Source: an uncultured Atopobiaceae bacterium (lineage in GTDB: Bacteria > Actinomycetota > Coriobacteriia > Coriobacteriales > Atopobiaceae). Taken from it: a stretch of 64,000 nt of DNA. The stretch covers positions 1 through 64,000 of the forward strand of contig CALULO010000001.1 in the NCBI GenBank assembly GCA_944321515.1, read 5' to 3'. Both the position numbers and the translations under genes were made by a program. The notes below the pieces were generated by a model. The model was not told the origin of the DNA. It searched no databases and was given only the letters and a program-made list of their open reading frames with translations. Of the stretch, positions 26,456-34,642 are shown piece after piece (the first letter of the stretch is position 1; every line of letters starts with the position of its first letter).

Positions 26456-26824
26456 ATGAAGCCGAAGGAGCTCGATCGGGAGTTCTCCGTATGCAAGGTG
26501 GAGGACTACTCGCTGGTAGACCTTGGCGCAGAGTACTGCTTCATCGGCAAGACGGATGAAGAGGACTCCCTGGTATGCGCCACCAGCGATGTCCCGTCGA
26601 ACGTTGTTGAGCGCGACGACGGGTGGAAGGGCTTCCGCATCCAGGGGGTGCTGGACTTCTCCCTCATCGGGATACTGGCCGGCATCGCGGAGATCCTGGC
26701 GGAGAACGGCATCTCGATCTTTGCCATCTCGACCTACAACACCGACTACGTTTTGATGAAGAAGGAGAGCTACCAGAAGGCGCTGGACATTCTCGGGCGC
26801 ACGGGATACGAAATCGTCGAGTGA
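26456..26824 (+). CDS. ACT-domain protein (CASTOR/POLLUX-like small ACT)
   Basis: A 122-residue protein; ATG 26456 follows GGAGGGG. The sequence DDGWKGFRIQGVLDFSLIGILAGIAEILAENGISIFAISTYNTDYVLMK is characteristic of small bacterial proteins with tandem ACT folds related to the amino-acid-sensing ACT domains of CASTOR. No fused enzyme domain is present, so a ligand-sensing or unknown role is likely. It stands alone. Confidence 0.75.
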   Translation: MKPKELDREFSVCKVEDYSLVDLGAEYCFIGKTDEEDSLVCATSDVPSNVVERDDGWKGFRIQGVLDFSLIGILAGIAEILAENGISIFAISTYNTDYVLMKKESYQKALDILGRTGYEIVE

Positions 26825-26982
26825 CGGCACCGCCTTTTGCCGAGCAGTATCGTTGAGGTGCGCTGCTCCTCACGTAGCAAGGCGCGAGGTTTCTCTATGG
26901 CTTTCCCAACCCTTCGAGGAGATTTCGGCGTGCCGCGACGCGCCCGACGGGAGGGCGCTTTTCCAAGTGGTCTTGAGAGGGC

Positions 26983-27123
26983 CTAGGCAGCCAGGTAGGG
27001 GAGCTGGTCGAGCATGATGGCGTAGGCCGCTTTCAGGCGCTCGCGGGCAACTGCCTCGAACGCCTTGTCGTGCCACATGCCGCACCCCCAGCGTTTCTCG
27101 TAGTACCTGCCGAACTCGCCCAT
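26983..27123 (-). CDS. Short ORF of 46 residues, possible gene remnant
   Basis: On the minus strand, ATG 27123 (preceded by a weak GAGG-like site) opens a 46-residue frame beginning MGEFGRYYEKRWGCGMW and ending LDQLPYLAA. Its composition looks protein-like, with regular amphipathic character (EAVARERLKAAYAIMLDQL). I do not recognise the family. DNA just upstream (27124-27285), read in another frame, also looks coding-like (GKDFLARFEVAVACKRF), so this may be the frameshifted tail of a lost gene. The 26825-26982 and 27124-27285 flanks contain no other feature I can support. Confidence 0.3.
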   Translation of the reverse strand: MGEFGRYYEKRWGCGMWHDKAFEAVARERLKAAYAIMLDQLPYLAA

Positions 27124-27285
27124 CGCCTCAATTTGACCGGGCGATGCATGAGGCTATGCATGCCGCCATGGGAAACCGCGAGCCAGCGAATCGCTTGCAC
27201 GCCACGGCGACCTCGAATCGCGCCAGGAAATCCTTCCCCTGGCCAACCAACCCGCCATGATTGCGGGATTGGTAATCGCTCCGGC

Positions 27286-28206
27286 CTATTTTTCGTTGAC
27301 GTTCAGCTCGAGGACGTCCGGGCGTGCGTAATGCCCGACCACGTCATGCTCCATCTTGCAAGATACGGTCAGGCCCATATCGAGCTCCGCGTAAATAATA
27401 GCCTCCTCATCCCAGACCGGTTCCGTCACGTAATGTCCGCGTGGATCGATGATGCAGCTTCCGCCCCTGCAGACATATTCCGGAAACCGCGACGCGACAT
27501 CCCCCTCATGCAGGTCTGAGGGATACGACTCGCGCCTGATGACCATATCAGCGTTAACGAAGAAGCACTTGCCCTCTATCGCTATGTGCTGAATGGTGGC
27601 CTGCCACTCCGGGTTGTCGTTGGTGTTGGGCGAGATGTATATCGTGATGCCCTTTTGGTACAGAGCCACGCGAGCGAGCGGCATGTAGCTTTCCCAGCAA
27701 ATCAAGCTGCCGATCGGCCCCCACGGCGTTGAGGTGACGGGGAAGTACCCCTTGTCGGCATCCCCCCATACAACCCGCTCGGAACCCGTGGGCTTTAATT
27801 TTCTATGCACCTTGCACGATCCGTCCGGCTCAAAAATGGCGTTGCTGTTGTAAAGCGTCCCATTGACGGCGTCCCTCTCGGAAAAGCCGATGCTGATGTA
27901 GGCACCGGTGTTCCGTGCCGCCTCCGCAAGCCGCTGAAACTCCGCTTCCCCCGCAACGACAGAGGCATCGTAGTAACGCTTCCAGTCCTTCCTACCCTCC
28001 TCGCTTCGTCTCCCTATGCTGAAGCCGAAATTCATCCCAACGGGATACCCGGGGATAAAGAGCTCGGGAAAAACGATGAGATTCGGATGATGCGCCGCGG
28101 CCTCGTCGATGCAGCGAAGGGCCTTCTCGAGCGAGGCGCTCTTGTCGAACATCACGGGCTCCGCTTGCACCACTGCGATTCTGCAGATGCTCTCTATGTC
28201 TTTCAT
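27286..28206 (-). CDS. Nitrilase-superfamily carbon-nitrogen hydrolase (true nitrilase branch)
   Basis: A 306-residue protein from ATG 28206. The catalytic triad is visible: Glu48 in VFPELF, Lys in HRKLKPT (~136) and Cys170 in ICWESYMP. The ICWE(N/S)YMP form of the Cys motif is typical of nitrilases acting on nitriles rather than amidases, suggesting conversion of a nitrile to an acid and ammonia. No signal peptide: cytoplasmic. It lies 10 bp downstream of guaA on the same strand and may be transcribed with it, but a functional link is not evident. Confidence 0.85.
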   Translation of the reverse strand: MKDIESICRIAVVQAEPVMFDKSASLEKALRCIDEAAAHHPNLIVFPELFIPGYPVGMNFGFSIGRRSEEGRKDWKRYYDASVVAGEAEFQRLAEAARNTGAYISIGFSERDAVNGTLYNSNAIFEPDGSCKVHRKLKPTGSERVVWGDADKGYFPVTSTPWGPIGSLICWESYMPLARVALYQKGITIYISPNTNDNPEWQATIQHIAIEGKCFFVNADMVIRRESYPSDLHEGDVASRFPEYVCRGGSCIIDPRGHYVTEPVWDEEAIIYAELDMGLTVSCKMEHDVVGHYARPDVLELNVNEK

Positions 28207-28216
28207 GCCAAACGGC

Positions 28217-29806
28217 TTACTCCCACTCGATCGTCGCGGGCGGCTTGGGCGTCACGTCGTATACCACGCGGTTGACGCCGGCCACCTCAGCCACGATGCG
28301 GCTGGAGATCTTCCCGATCACGTCGTAGGGCAGCTTCGCCCAGTCGGCGGTCATGGCGTCGGAGCTCTCCACGGCGCGCACGATCACCGGACGTGCGTAC
28401 GTGCGCTCGTCGCCCATGACGCCCACGGAGCGGATGTCGGGCAGCACGGCAAAGTACTGCCAGCAGCTGTGCTCACTGTTGCGCTCGCCGGTCTCCTGGA
28501 ACAGGCGCTCGTTGTAGGCGTCCAGCTCCTCGCGCACAATCGCGTCTGCGTCCTTCAGGATCGCGAGCTTCTCGCCCGTCACCTCACCGATGATGCGGAT
28601 GGCCAGGCCCGGGCCAGGGAACGGCTGGCGGTAGACCATCTTGTCGGGCAGGCCAAGGGCCACGCCCAGCTCGCGCACCTCGTCCTTGAAGAAGTGGTCA
28701 AGCGGCTCGATGAGGTCAAAGTGGACGCCCTCGGGGAACGGGATCAGGTTGTGGTGGCTCTTGATCGTCGCGGCCTTGCCACCCGTCTTGCGAGCGCCGG
28801 ACTCGATGATGTCGGGATAGATGGTGCCCTGAGCCAGCAGCTCCACGTCGCCGAGCTTCTGCGCCTCGTCAAAGAAGACCTTCCAGAACTCCGTACCGAT
28901 GCGGCGGCGCTTCTCCTCGGGCTCGGTCACGCCGGCCAGCAGCTTGGCGTAGCGCTCCTCGGCGTGCACGTGCACCAGCGGGACCTGGAACTGGTCGCGG
29001 AAGACCTCCTCGACCATCTCCGGCTCGCCCTTGCGCAGCATGCCGTGGTTCACGAAGACGCAGGTCAGCTGGTCGCCCACTGCGCGGTGCACCAGCGCCG
29101 CCACCACGGAGGAGTCAACGCCGCCGGACAGGGCGAGGATGACCTTCTTGTCGCCCACCTGCTCGCGAATCTCGGCGACCTTCTCGTCGACGATGTTGTC
29201 CATGGTCCAGTTGGCCTCGAGCCCGCAGATGCCAAAGAGGAAGTTCTCCAGCAGCTGGCGGCCGTACTCGGTGTGGCGGACCTCCGGGTGGAACTGCGTG
29301 GAGTAGAGGTGGCGCTCCGGGCACTCCATCGAGGCAACGGGGCACACGTCGGTGTGCGAGGTGACCACGAAGCCCTCGGGCGCGCGGGAGACGGCGTCGC
29401 GGTGGCTCATCCAGACGGTCTGCTCGGACGGCGTCTCACCAAAGAGGGCGGAGTCGCCGGCGCGGTGCACCGTGGCGGGGCCGTACTCACCCACCTCGGA
29501 GTGGGCAACCTCGCCACCCAGCGTCACGGCCATGATCTGGTGGCCGTAGCAGAAGCCGAGCACGGGCACGCCCAGCTCGAGGATCTTGGGGTCGATAGAC
29601 GGCGCGTCCTCGGCGTAGACGCTCGCGGGGCCGCCGGAGAGGATGAGCGCGGAGGGCCGCATGGCGGCGAGCTCGTCGGCAGGGATGTCACACGGAACGA
29701 TCTCCGAGTACACGTGCAGGTCGCGTACGCGGCGCGCAATCAGCTGCCCGTACTGGGCACCAAAGTCCAAAACGGCAACGAACTGCTTGGGGCTCGAATC
29801 GCTCAT
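28217..29806 (-). CDS. guaA: GMP synthase (glutamine-hydrolysing)
   Basis: The start is ATG 29806 (GGAGG 4-8 bp upstream), giving 529 residues, close to the family norm. The order is a class I glutamine amidotransferase domain (FGAQYGQLIARRVR; nucleophile Cys86 in GFCYGHQIM), a PP-loop ATP pyrophosphatase domain (ILALSGGVDSSVVAAL) and the C-terminal dimerisation domain ending PPATIEWE. It converts XMP, ATP and glutamine to GMP in the cytoplasm. The nitrilase gene follows after 10 bp. Confidence 0.97.
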   Translation of the reverse strand: MSDSSPKQFVAVLDFGAQYGQLIARRVRDLHVYSEIVPCDIPADELAAMRPSALILSGGPASVYAEDAPSIDPKILELGVPVLGFCYGHQIMAVTLGGEVAHSEVGEYGPATVHRAGDSALFGETPSEQTVWMSHRDAVSRAPEGFVVTSHTDVCPVASMECPERHLYSTQFHPEVRHTEYGRQLLENFLFGICGLEANWTMDNIVDEKVAEIREQVGDKKVILALSGGVDSSVVAALVHRAVGDQLTCVFVNHGMLRKGEPEMVEEVFRDQFQVPLVHVHAEERYAKLLAGVTEPEEKRRRIGTEFWKVFFDEAQKLGDVELLAQGTIYPDIIESGARKTGGKAATIKSHHNLIPFPEGVHFDLIEPLDHFFKDEVRELGVALGLPDKMVYRQPFPGPGLAIRIIGEVTGEKLAILKDADAIVREELDAYNERLFQETGERNSEHSCWQYFAVLPDIRSVGVMGDERTYARPVIVRAVESSDAMTADWAKLPYDVIGKISSRIVAEVAGVNRVVYDVTPKPPATIEWE

Positions 29807-30005
29807 GCATCCTCCGGTCTTCCAGCCGATGTCCGGCTTTGACGATAAAGCCAACTCATTATTGCATTTTCTTGAGATAAGGTGCGTTTTGATGCTCCTT
29901 CATGCGCCCTACACCTCATTTTCGTATCATTTTGCGTCTGAAGCAGCGAACCCAAACGGGGCCTCGGTGCCTCGCCACGAAGAAGGACGACCAGAAGGGG
30001 AACTC

Positions 30006-31541
30006 GTGGCTGACAGAAAGCCCCACAAGCGCATGACCCATGCTGAGCAGATTCGTCGCTCGCAGAGCCGCTACGGCAGCAGTGCCTCAGTCGGTGCGCC
30101 TTCGCACACTCGTGCTGCCTCCGAAACGCCCCGCACTTCTCGCCGGGCGAGCAGCACCTCAAGCCGCCACATCGCCACGCGCGCCGACGGCGTGGACGCC
30201 TACGCCGCGCGACGCAAGAAGAACGGCCGCGGCCGCGTTCTGCGCGGCGTGCTCGTGGCGTTCCTCCTGGTCCTCGTGGGCGTGGGCACTGCGGCGGCGC
30301 TCTACATCACCCAGATCAACAACAACCTGAGCGACGGCGTCTCCGAGGAGCTGCGCCAGCAGCTCGTGTCCGTTGAGCCTCAGCAGCCGTTCTACATGCT
30401 GCTGCTGGGCGTCGACAAGAGCGAGGGACGCGCAGAGGAGTGGGGCGACTCCACGTCGAACTTCCGCGCCGACACCATCATTCTGGCGCGCGTCGACGCG
30501 CCCGCCCAGAAGGTGACCCTCGTCTCCATCCCGCGTGACACCTACGTGGACATGGGCTCGCACGGCAAGGACAAGATCAACGCCGCCTACTCCTACGGCG
30601 GGGCCGCCTACATGGTCGAAGTTGTCTCGGAGTTCGCGGGCGTCGACATCTCGGCCTACGCGGAGATTGACTTCGAGCAGTTCACCTCCATCGTAGACAC
30701 CATCGGGGGCATCGAGGTCACGCTGCCCGTGGACGTGGTGGACGAGGACTACGCAGGCATCAACCTTACCGCGGGCACCCACCAGCTCGACGGCGCCACG
30801 GCACTCGCGCTTGTGCGCACCCGCCACGCCTACGACTCCTACGGCGGGGGCGACTTCTATCGTGCCGCCAACCAGCGCGCGGTCATCGCCGCCATCGTCA
30901 AGAAGATCCTGCAGCAAGACCCGGTGACCATGGCATCCACCGTCTCCAAGCTCGCCGACAGCGTCACCACCACGATGGGCGTCACGGACATCGTGAGCCT
31001 GGCCATGCAGTTCAGAAACCTCGACGTTGACAACGACTTCTACTCGGGACAGACGCCCACGATCTCCGAGTACACGAACAACATCTGGTACGAGATGCCT
31101 GACACCGCCGCGTGGAAGGAAATGATGCAGCGCGTGGATGCCGGCCAGTCCCCCTACTCCGACGCGAGCCAGGACTTCACCTCCGGCGCAACCATCGCCA
31201 TCGGCAACGGCACCTCCATCTCCGACGACGGCAGCACGAGCTCCTCCGGCGAGAAGGCCACGTACTCGGGCTCGGTCCTCGTGCTCAATGGGACGGGCGT
31301 AAGCGGCCTGGCGGCGTCCAAGTCCTCCGACCTCGAGTCCGCGGGCTTCTCGCCCTACGCCGACACCGCCAACTCGTCCAGCCACACCACGAGCATGGTC
31401 TACTACAACGGCAGCGCCCGCAGCTCCGCCGTCGGTGTGGCAGAGACCCTCGGCATCAGCACGGACAACGTCGCCGAGAACACAGAGGGCTACTCCACCC
31501 GTTACGACGTCATCGTCGTGCTTGGCGCCGACCAGGCATAG
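30006..31541 (+). CDS. LytR-CpsA-Psr (LCP) family cell-wall glycopolymer ligase
   Basis: The start is GTG 30006 with AGAAGGGG 5 bp upstream. A ~75-residue basic, Ser/Arg-rich cytoplasmic tail precedes a single membrane helix (VLRGVLVAFLLVLVGVGTAAALYIT). The extracellular LCP domain follows: NFRADTIILARVDAPAQKVTLVSIPRDTYVD, DKINAAYSYGG and ALALVRTRH, containing the conserved Arg and Asp residues that bind polyprenyl phosphate. A C-terminal LytR_C domain (VLVLNGTGVSGLAASKSSDLESAGF) ends the 511-residue protein. LCP enzymes transfer polymers from lipid carriers to peptidoglycan. The long basic tail is a possible target for phosphorylation or protein contacts. Confidence 0.9.
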   Translation: MADRKPHKRMTHAEQIRRSQSRYGSSASVGAPSHTRAASETPRTSRRASSTSSRHIATRADGVDAYAARRKKNGRGRVLRGVLVAFLLVLVGVGTAAALYITQINNNLSDGVSEELRQQLVSVEPQQPFYMLLLGVDKSEGRAEEWGDSTSNFRADTIILARVDAPAQKVTLVSIPRDTYVDMGSHGKDKINAAYSYGGAAYMVEVVSEFAGVDISAYAEIDFEQFTSIVDTIGGIEVTLPVDVVDEDYAGINLTAGTHQLDGATALALVRTRHAYDSYGGGDFYRAANQRAVIAAIVKKILQQDPVTMASTVSKLADSVTTTMGVTDIVSLAMQFRNLDVDNDFYSGQTPTISEYTNNIWYEMPDTAAWKEMMQRVDAGQSPYSDASQDFTSGATIAIGNGTSISDDGSTSSSGEKATYSGSVLVLNGTGVSGLAASKSSDLESAGFSPYADTANSSSHTTSMVYYNGSARSSAVGVAETLGISTDNVAENTEGYSTRYDVIVVLGADQA

Positions 31542-31589
31542 GGGTCGCCGGCCTGCAGCGCAGCCCCGCGACACGGCGAGAAGAACCTG

Positions 31590-31619
31590 CGCCCCGCACG
31601 CCGTATGGCGTGCGGGGCG
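31590..31619 (+). terminator. Hairpin downstream of the LCP gene
   Basis: CGCCCCGCACGCC (31590-31602) pairs perfectly with 31607-31619 around a 4-nt loop. No T-run follows. Position 49 bp after the stop suits a terminator. Confidence 0.6.
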
Positions 31620-31665
31620 TCGTCGTCACTAGAGACAGACGCAAACCGGCATGCGGCGTTCGGGA

Positions 31666-31769
31666 GCTTGGGGAATCGTGACTTGTCGTTGAGAGCCGTC
31701 CGCCGCTTACAGAATTGCTGTCGATGCAGCAAAAGGGCTACCAGCTGCTTAGAGAATCGCGACTGATGC
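31666..31769 (-). repeat. Left half of a degenerate 23-bp motif array (three units)
   Basis: Units begin at 31666, 31705 and 31747 and read GCTT..GGAATCG..., GCTTACAGAATTGC... and GCTTAGAGAATCGCGAC... They end in TGTCG or GATGC. Spacing is 39 and 42 bp. They are the reverse complement of the units in the right half beyond the IS21 element. A weaker fourth unit starts at 34390, exactly 42 bp on when the IS is removed. Confidence 0.7.
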
Positions 31770-31944
31770 GGCAAAGGAGCCGTCGAGTGAGTAGTAACCC
31801 TGTTTGGTAACGCGAGTCAGCAAAAGCTGGTACCGGCGGTCAGCGCCAGCGGTACCGGAAATCGGCTCGAATGGTACCGCCCCCAGAATCCGTGACAGGG
31901 GCGCCCGAAGGGCGGGCGCCGAGACGCGGAAGGGGCTGGTGCCC

Positions 31945-33541
31945 ATGTCCAAGAAGAAAAAGATTCCCCTGATACTCGCGAAGGGGGGTCTCGCAGTCCG
32001 AGGTCGCCGCGGCGCTGCGCGCGAGCAAGCGCGACGTGTCGGCGTGCGCGAGGGCGATCCGCGAGCGCGGCGTCACCTTCGACGACGTCTCCGCGATGAC
32101 CGAGGCCGAGGTCGACGGGATGCTGGCGCCGCCGGCGAGGGAGAAGGCCGAGAGCGCCCACCTCGTCCCCGATATGGCCCCGCTGGTCGAGCGCAAGAAG
32201 CGCAATCGCAAGCTCACGGTCAAGATGTTCTGGATGGAGCACTGCGAGGCCGCCGCGGCCGCAGGGAAATCGGCCTACTCGTACCAGACGTTCTGCGAGA
32301 TGTTCGCCGAGGCGGCGGAGAGGGCCGGGGCCAGGAGGAGGCTCGCCCACGAGCCCGGCGCGAAGGCCTACGTCGACTGGGCGGGCGACACCGCCTCGCT
32401 CACCGACCGGCTCACCGGGGCAAAGACCAAGGTGTACGTGATGGTCGTCGCCCTGCCGTACTCCGACCGCTTCTGGGCGCAGGGCTTCGCGGACATGCGC
32501 CAGCGCTCGTGGCAGGAGGGGCAGGCCCGCGCGTTCGAGGACTTCGGCGGGGTCCCGAGGATGCTCGTGCCGGACAACGCCGCCACGGCGACGGACCGCT
32601 CCTCGGTCTACGTCACGCTGGTGAACGACGAGTACCGGCGCTTCGCCGAGCACTACGGGGCGGCGGTCGTCCCCGCCAGGGTCCGCCGCCCCCGCGACAA
32701 GGCGGTCGCCGAGTCCACGGCCGACCTCGTCGAGAAGTGGATCATCGCCCCCTCCGACGAGATGACATTCTACTCGCTCGAGGAGTTCAACGGGTTCTGC
32801 CTCGAGCGAGTGCGCTGGCTGAACGCCCGCCCGTTCTCCGCGAAGGAGGGGTCGCGCGACTCCGTGTACGAGGACGAGGAGCGCGCGTGCATGCAGCCGC
32901 TGCCCTCCGAGCGCTACGAGATGTGCGAGTGGCGCAGCTGCAAGGTGGCCCCCGACTACCACGTGACCGTGGTCTACATGCGCTACTCCGTCCCGTTCCA
33001 TCTGATCGGCGAGCAGGTCGACGTCAGGCTGTCGGACTCCCGCGTGACCGTCATGTCCGGCGGCGGTGCCGTCGCCGAGCACGCGAGGCTCCGCGGGCGC
33101 AGGGGGCAGTACTCCACGCTCGTCGAGCACATGCCTCCCGCGCACGCCACGATGGACTCGCCCTGGTCGCGCGAGCGCTTCTCGTCGTGGGCGCACCGGA
33201 TAGGGGCCGAGACCGGGGAGGCCGTCGACCGGCTGCTCGACGGCAGGCCCGTCGTCGAGCAGGCCTTCGTGCCGGCGAGGAACATACTCGGGCTGTCGAA
33301 GTCGTACTCGCCGCAGCTGCTCGAGCGGGTGTGCGCCAAATCCAATGCGCTCGGCGCGGTGCCCAGCTACACGGCGCTCAAGAACGCGATCCTCGCGATC
33401 AGGGCCGCCGACGCCGACGAGCGCGCCTCGGGCCGGACGCCCGGGGCGTCGGACGGCGGCGGGCTCGTCGACCGCGCGAAGTCGGCGGGAAGGCTGCGCG
33501 GGGCCGACGCCCACCGGAGGGGAGGCGGTGCGCGATGCTGA
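31945..33541 (+). pseudogene. istA: IS21 transposase IstA, frameshifted near the N-terminus
   Basis: The natural start appears to be ATG 31945 (MSKKKKIPLILAKG), but that frame departs from IstA at a run of six G (31983-31988). With five G the sequence would continue as VSQSEVAAALRASKRDVSACARAIRERG, i.e. the HTH segment. In the present frame IstA is open only from GTG 32036. The rest is intact: DYVDWAGDTASL-type region (AYVDWAGDTA), VPDNAATATDR and the rve-type DDE core. One extra base (real mutation, programmed shift or read error) breaks the N-terminus. The stop overlaps istB. Confidence 0.8.
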
Positions 33542-34290
33542 CCGAGGAGCACTTCGACATGCTCACCAGGTTCAGGGTGAGGGCCATGGGCGACAAGCTG
33601 CGCGAGATGGTCGAGGACGACTCCTACGACTCCTATACCTTCGAGGAGAGGATGGAGATGCTAATCGAGGCCGAGGCGACGGCGAGGCGGGACCGCAAGG
33701 TCGCGAAGCTCGTGCGGGAGGCCCGCTTCAAGCTGCCCTCCGCATGCGTGGAGGACGTCGTCTACCTGAAGGACCGCAAGCTCAGCCGCGACCGGGTGGC
33801 GCGCCTCGCCTCATGCGACTGGGTCGAGGCCTGCGAGACCGTCGTGATCATATCCAAGACCGGCTGCGGCAAGAGCTTCCTCGGGCAGGCGCTCGGCAAC
33901 GCCGCGTGCCGCAGGCTCTTCACCGTGCGCTACGCCCGCCTTGCGGACATCATGGAGGACCTGAACAGGTGCCGTGCGGCGGCCGACGGGAGCTACTACC
34001 AGCACATGGACGCCTACAAGACCGTCCAGCTGCTCATCGTCGACGACTTCATGACCACGCCGATCGCGACGCAGAACGCAGTCGACCTCTTCGAGATCAT
34101 GGGGGCGCGCGAGGGTCGGGCGGCCACGCTCATTGCCTCCCAGCTCGAGCCCAACGAGTGGTACCTGAGGATCGAGGGCGAGCTCATGGCCGACTCAATC
34201 CTGAACAGAGTCGCCACCGGGGCGCGATACGTCGACCTGGACGGCCCGAACATGCGCGAGTACTTCGCGAAGCAAAAGGGCGACCGATAG
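33535..34290 (+). CDS. istB: IS21 helper ATPase IstB
   Basis: A 251-residue protein whose ATG 33535 overlaps the istA stop by 7 bp, with GGAGG upstream. IISKTGCGKSFLGQALG is the Walker A region and LLIVDDFMTTP the Walker B; both are DnaC/IstB-like. IstB is the ATP-dependent target-selection partner of IstA. It appears intact. Confidence 0.92.
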   Translation: MLTEEHFDMLTRFRVRAMGDKLREMVEDDSYDSYTFEERMEMLIEAEATARRDRKVAKLVREARFKLPSACVEDVVYLKDRKLSRDRVARLASCDWVEACETVVIISKTGCGKSFLGQALGNAACRRLFTVRYARLADIMEDLNRCRAAADGSYYQHMDAYKTVQLLIVDDFMTTPIATQNAVDLFEIMGAREGRAATLIASQLEPNEWYLRIEGELMADSILNRVATGARYVDLDGPNMREYFAKQKGDR

Positions 34291-34424
34291 CGGTACCAGG
34301 CCACCATACATCCGGTACCGTCGGCGGCTGACCGGCGGTACCATTCCGGCTGACTGACGTTACCAAAACGGGTTACTACTCAGTCGAGCGCTTAGGAAAT
34401 CACGGGCAGGGTACTTCTCGCCGC

Positions 34425-34571
34425 GCAACGGCCGCGATTTTGAAAGCGCCGGCATCCCAAACCGTGCAACGACCACGATTTTGAAAGCGCCGGCACCTCG
34501 GACAGTGCAACAGTCGCACTATCGTAAGCACCTTGCCGCTCGGAACGCGCATCAGCCGCATTATCGTAAGC
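34425..34571 (+). repeat. Right half of the 23-bp motif array (four units)
   Basis: Units at 34425-34447, 34466-34488, 34507-34529 and 34549-34571 read GCAAC(G/A)..CGC.(A/T)T.T...AAGC. The period is 41, 41 and 42 bp. The ~18-bp spacers partly share GCCGGCA. Orientation is opposite to the left half. No cas gene or AT-rich leader is present, so this is not a CRISPR array. Confidence 0.75.
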
Positions 34572-34582
34572 GGCTTACACCC

Positions 34583-34619
34583 TGTGCCCCGCGCCGCCAA
34601 CGTGACGGCGCGGGGCACA
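34583..34619 (-). terminator. Hairpin at the end of the minus-strand island operon
   Basis: TGTGCCCCGCGCCG (34583-34596) pairs perfectly with 34606-34619 around a 9-nt loop, 24 bp past the stop of the last island gene. No T-run follows on the minus strand. Confidence 0.6.
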
Positions 34620-34642
34620 GCTCTCAAAACAACGAAAACCTG

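Larger units (their letters stand above)
31788..34382 (+). mobile_element. IS21-family insertion sequence with 6-bp target duplication
   Basis: Terminal inverted repeats TGAGTAGTAACCC (31788-31800) and GGGTTACTACTCA (34370-34382) are perfect, with further similarity inward and several GGTACC-type subterminal repeats at both ends as in IS21. GTCGAG is present directly on both sides (31782-31787 and 34383-34388), a clean target duplication, so the insertion is recent. It carries istA and istB and splits a repeat array. Confidence 0.92.

Noticed and set aside
31804-34290. Single 828-codon plus-strand ORF across the IS21 element
   Set aside because: Only its first ~15 codons after 31945 and its last 251 codons (istB) are real; the middle is an Arg-rich out-of-frame reading of istA.
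34425-34571. CRISPR array
   Set aside because: Repeats are degenerate, spacers partly share sequence, the left half is inverted, and no cas genes or leader are present.
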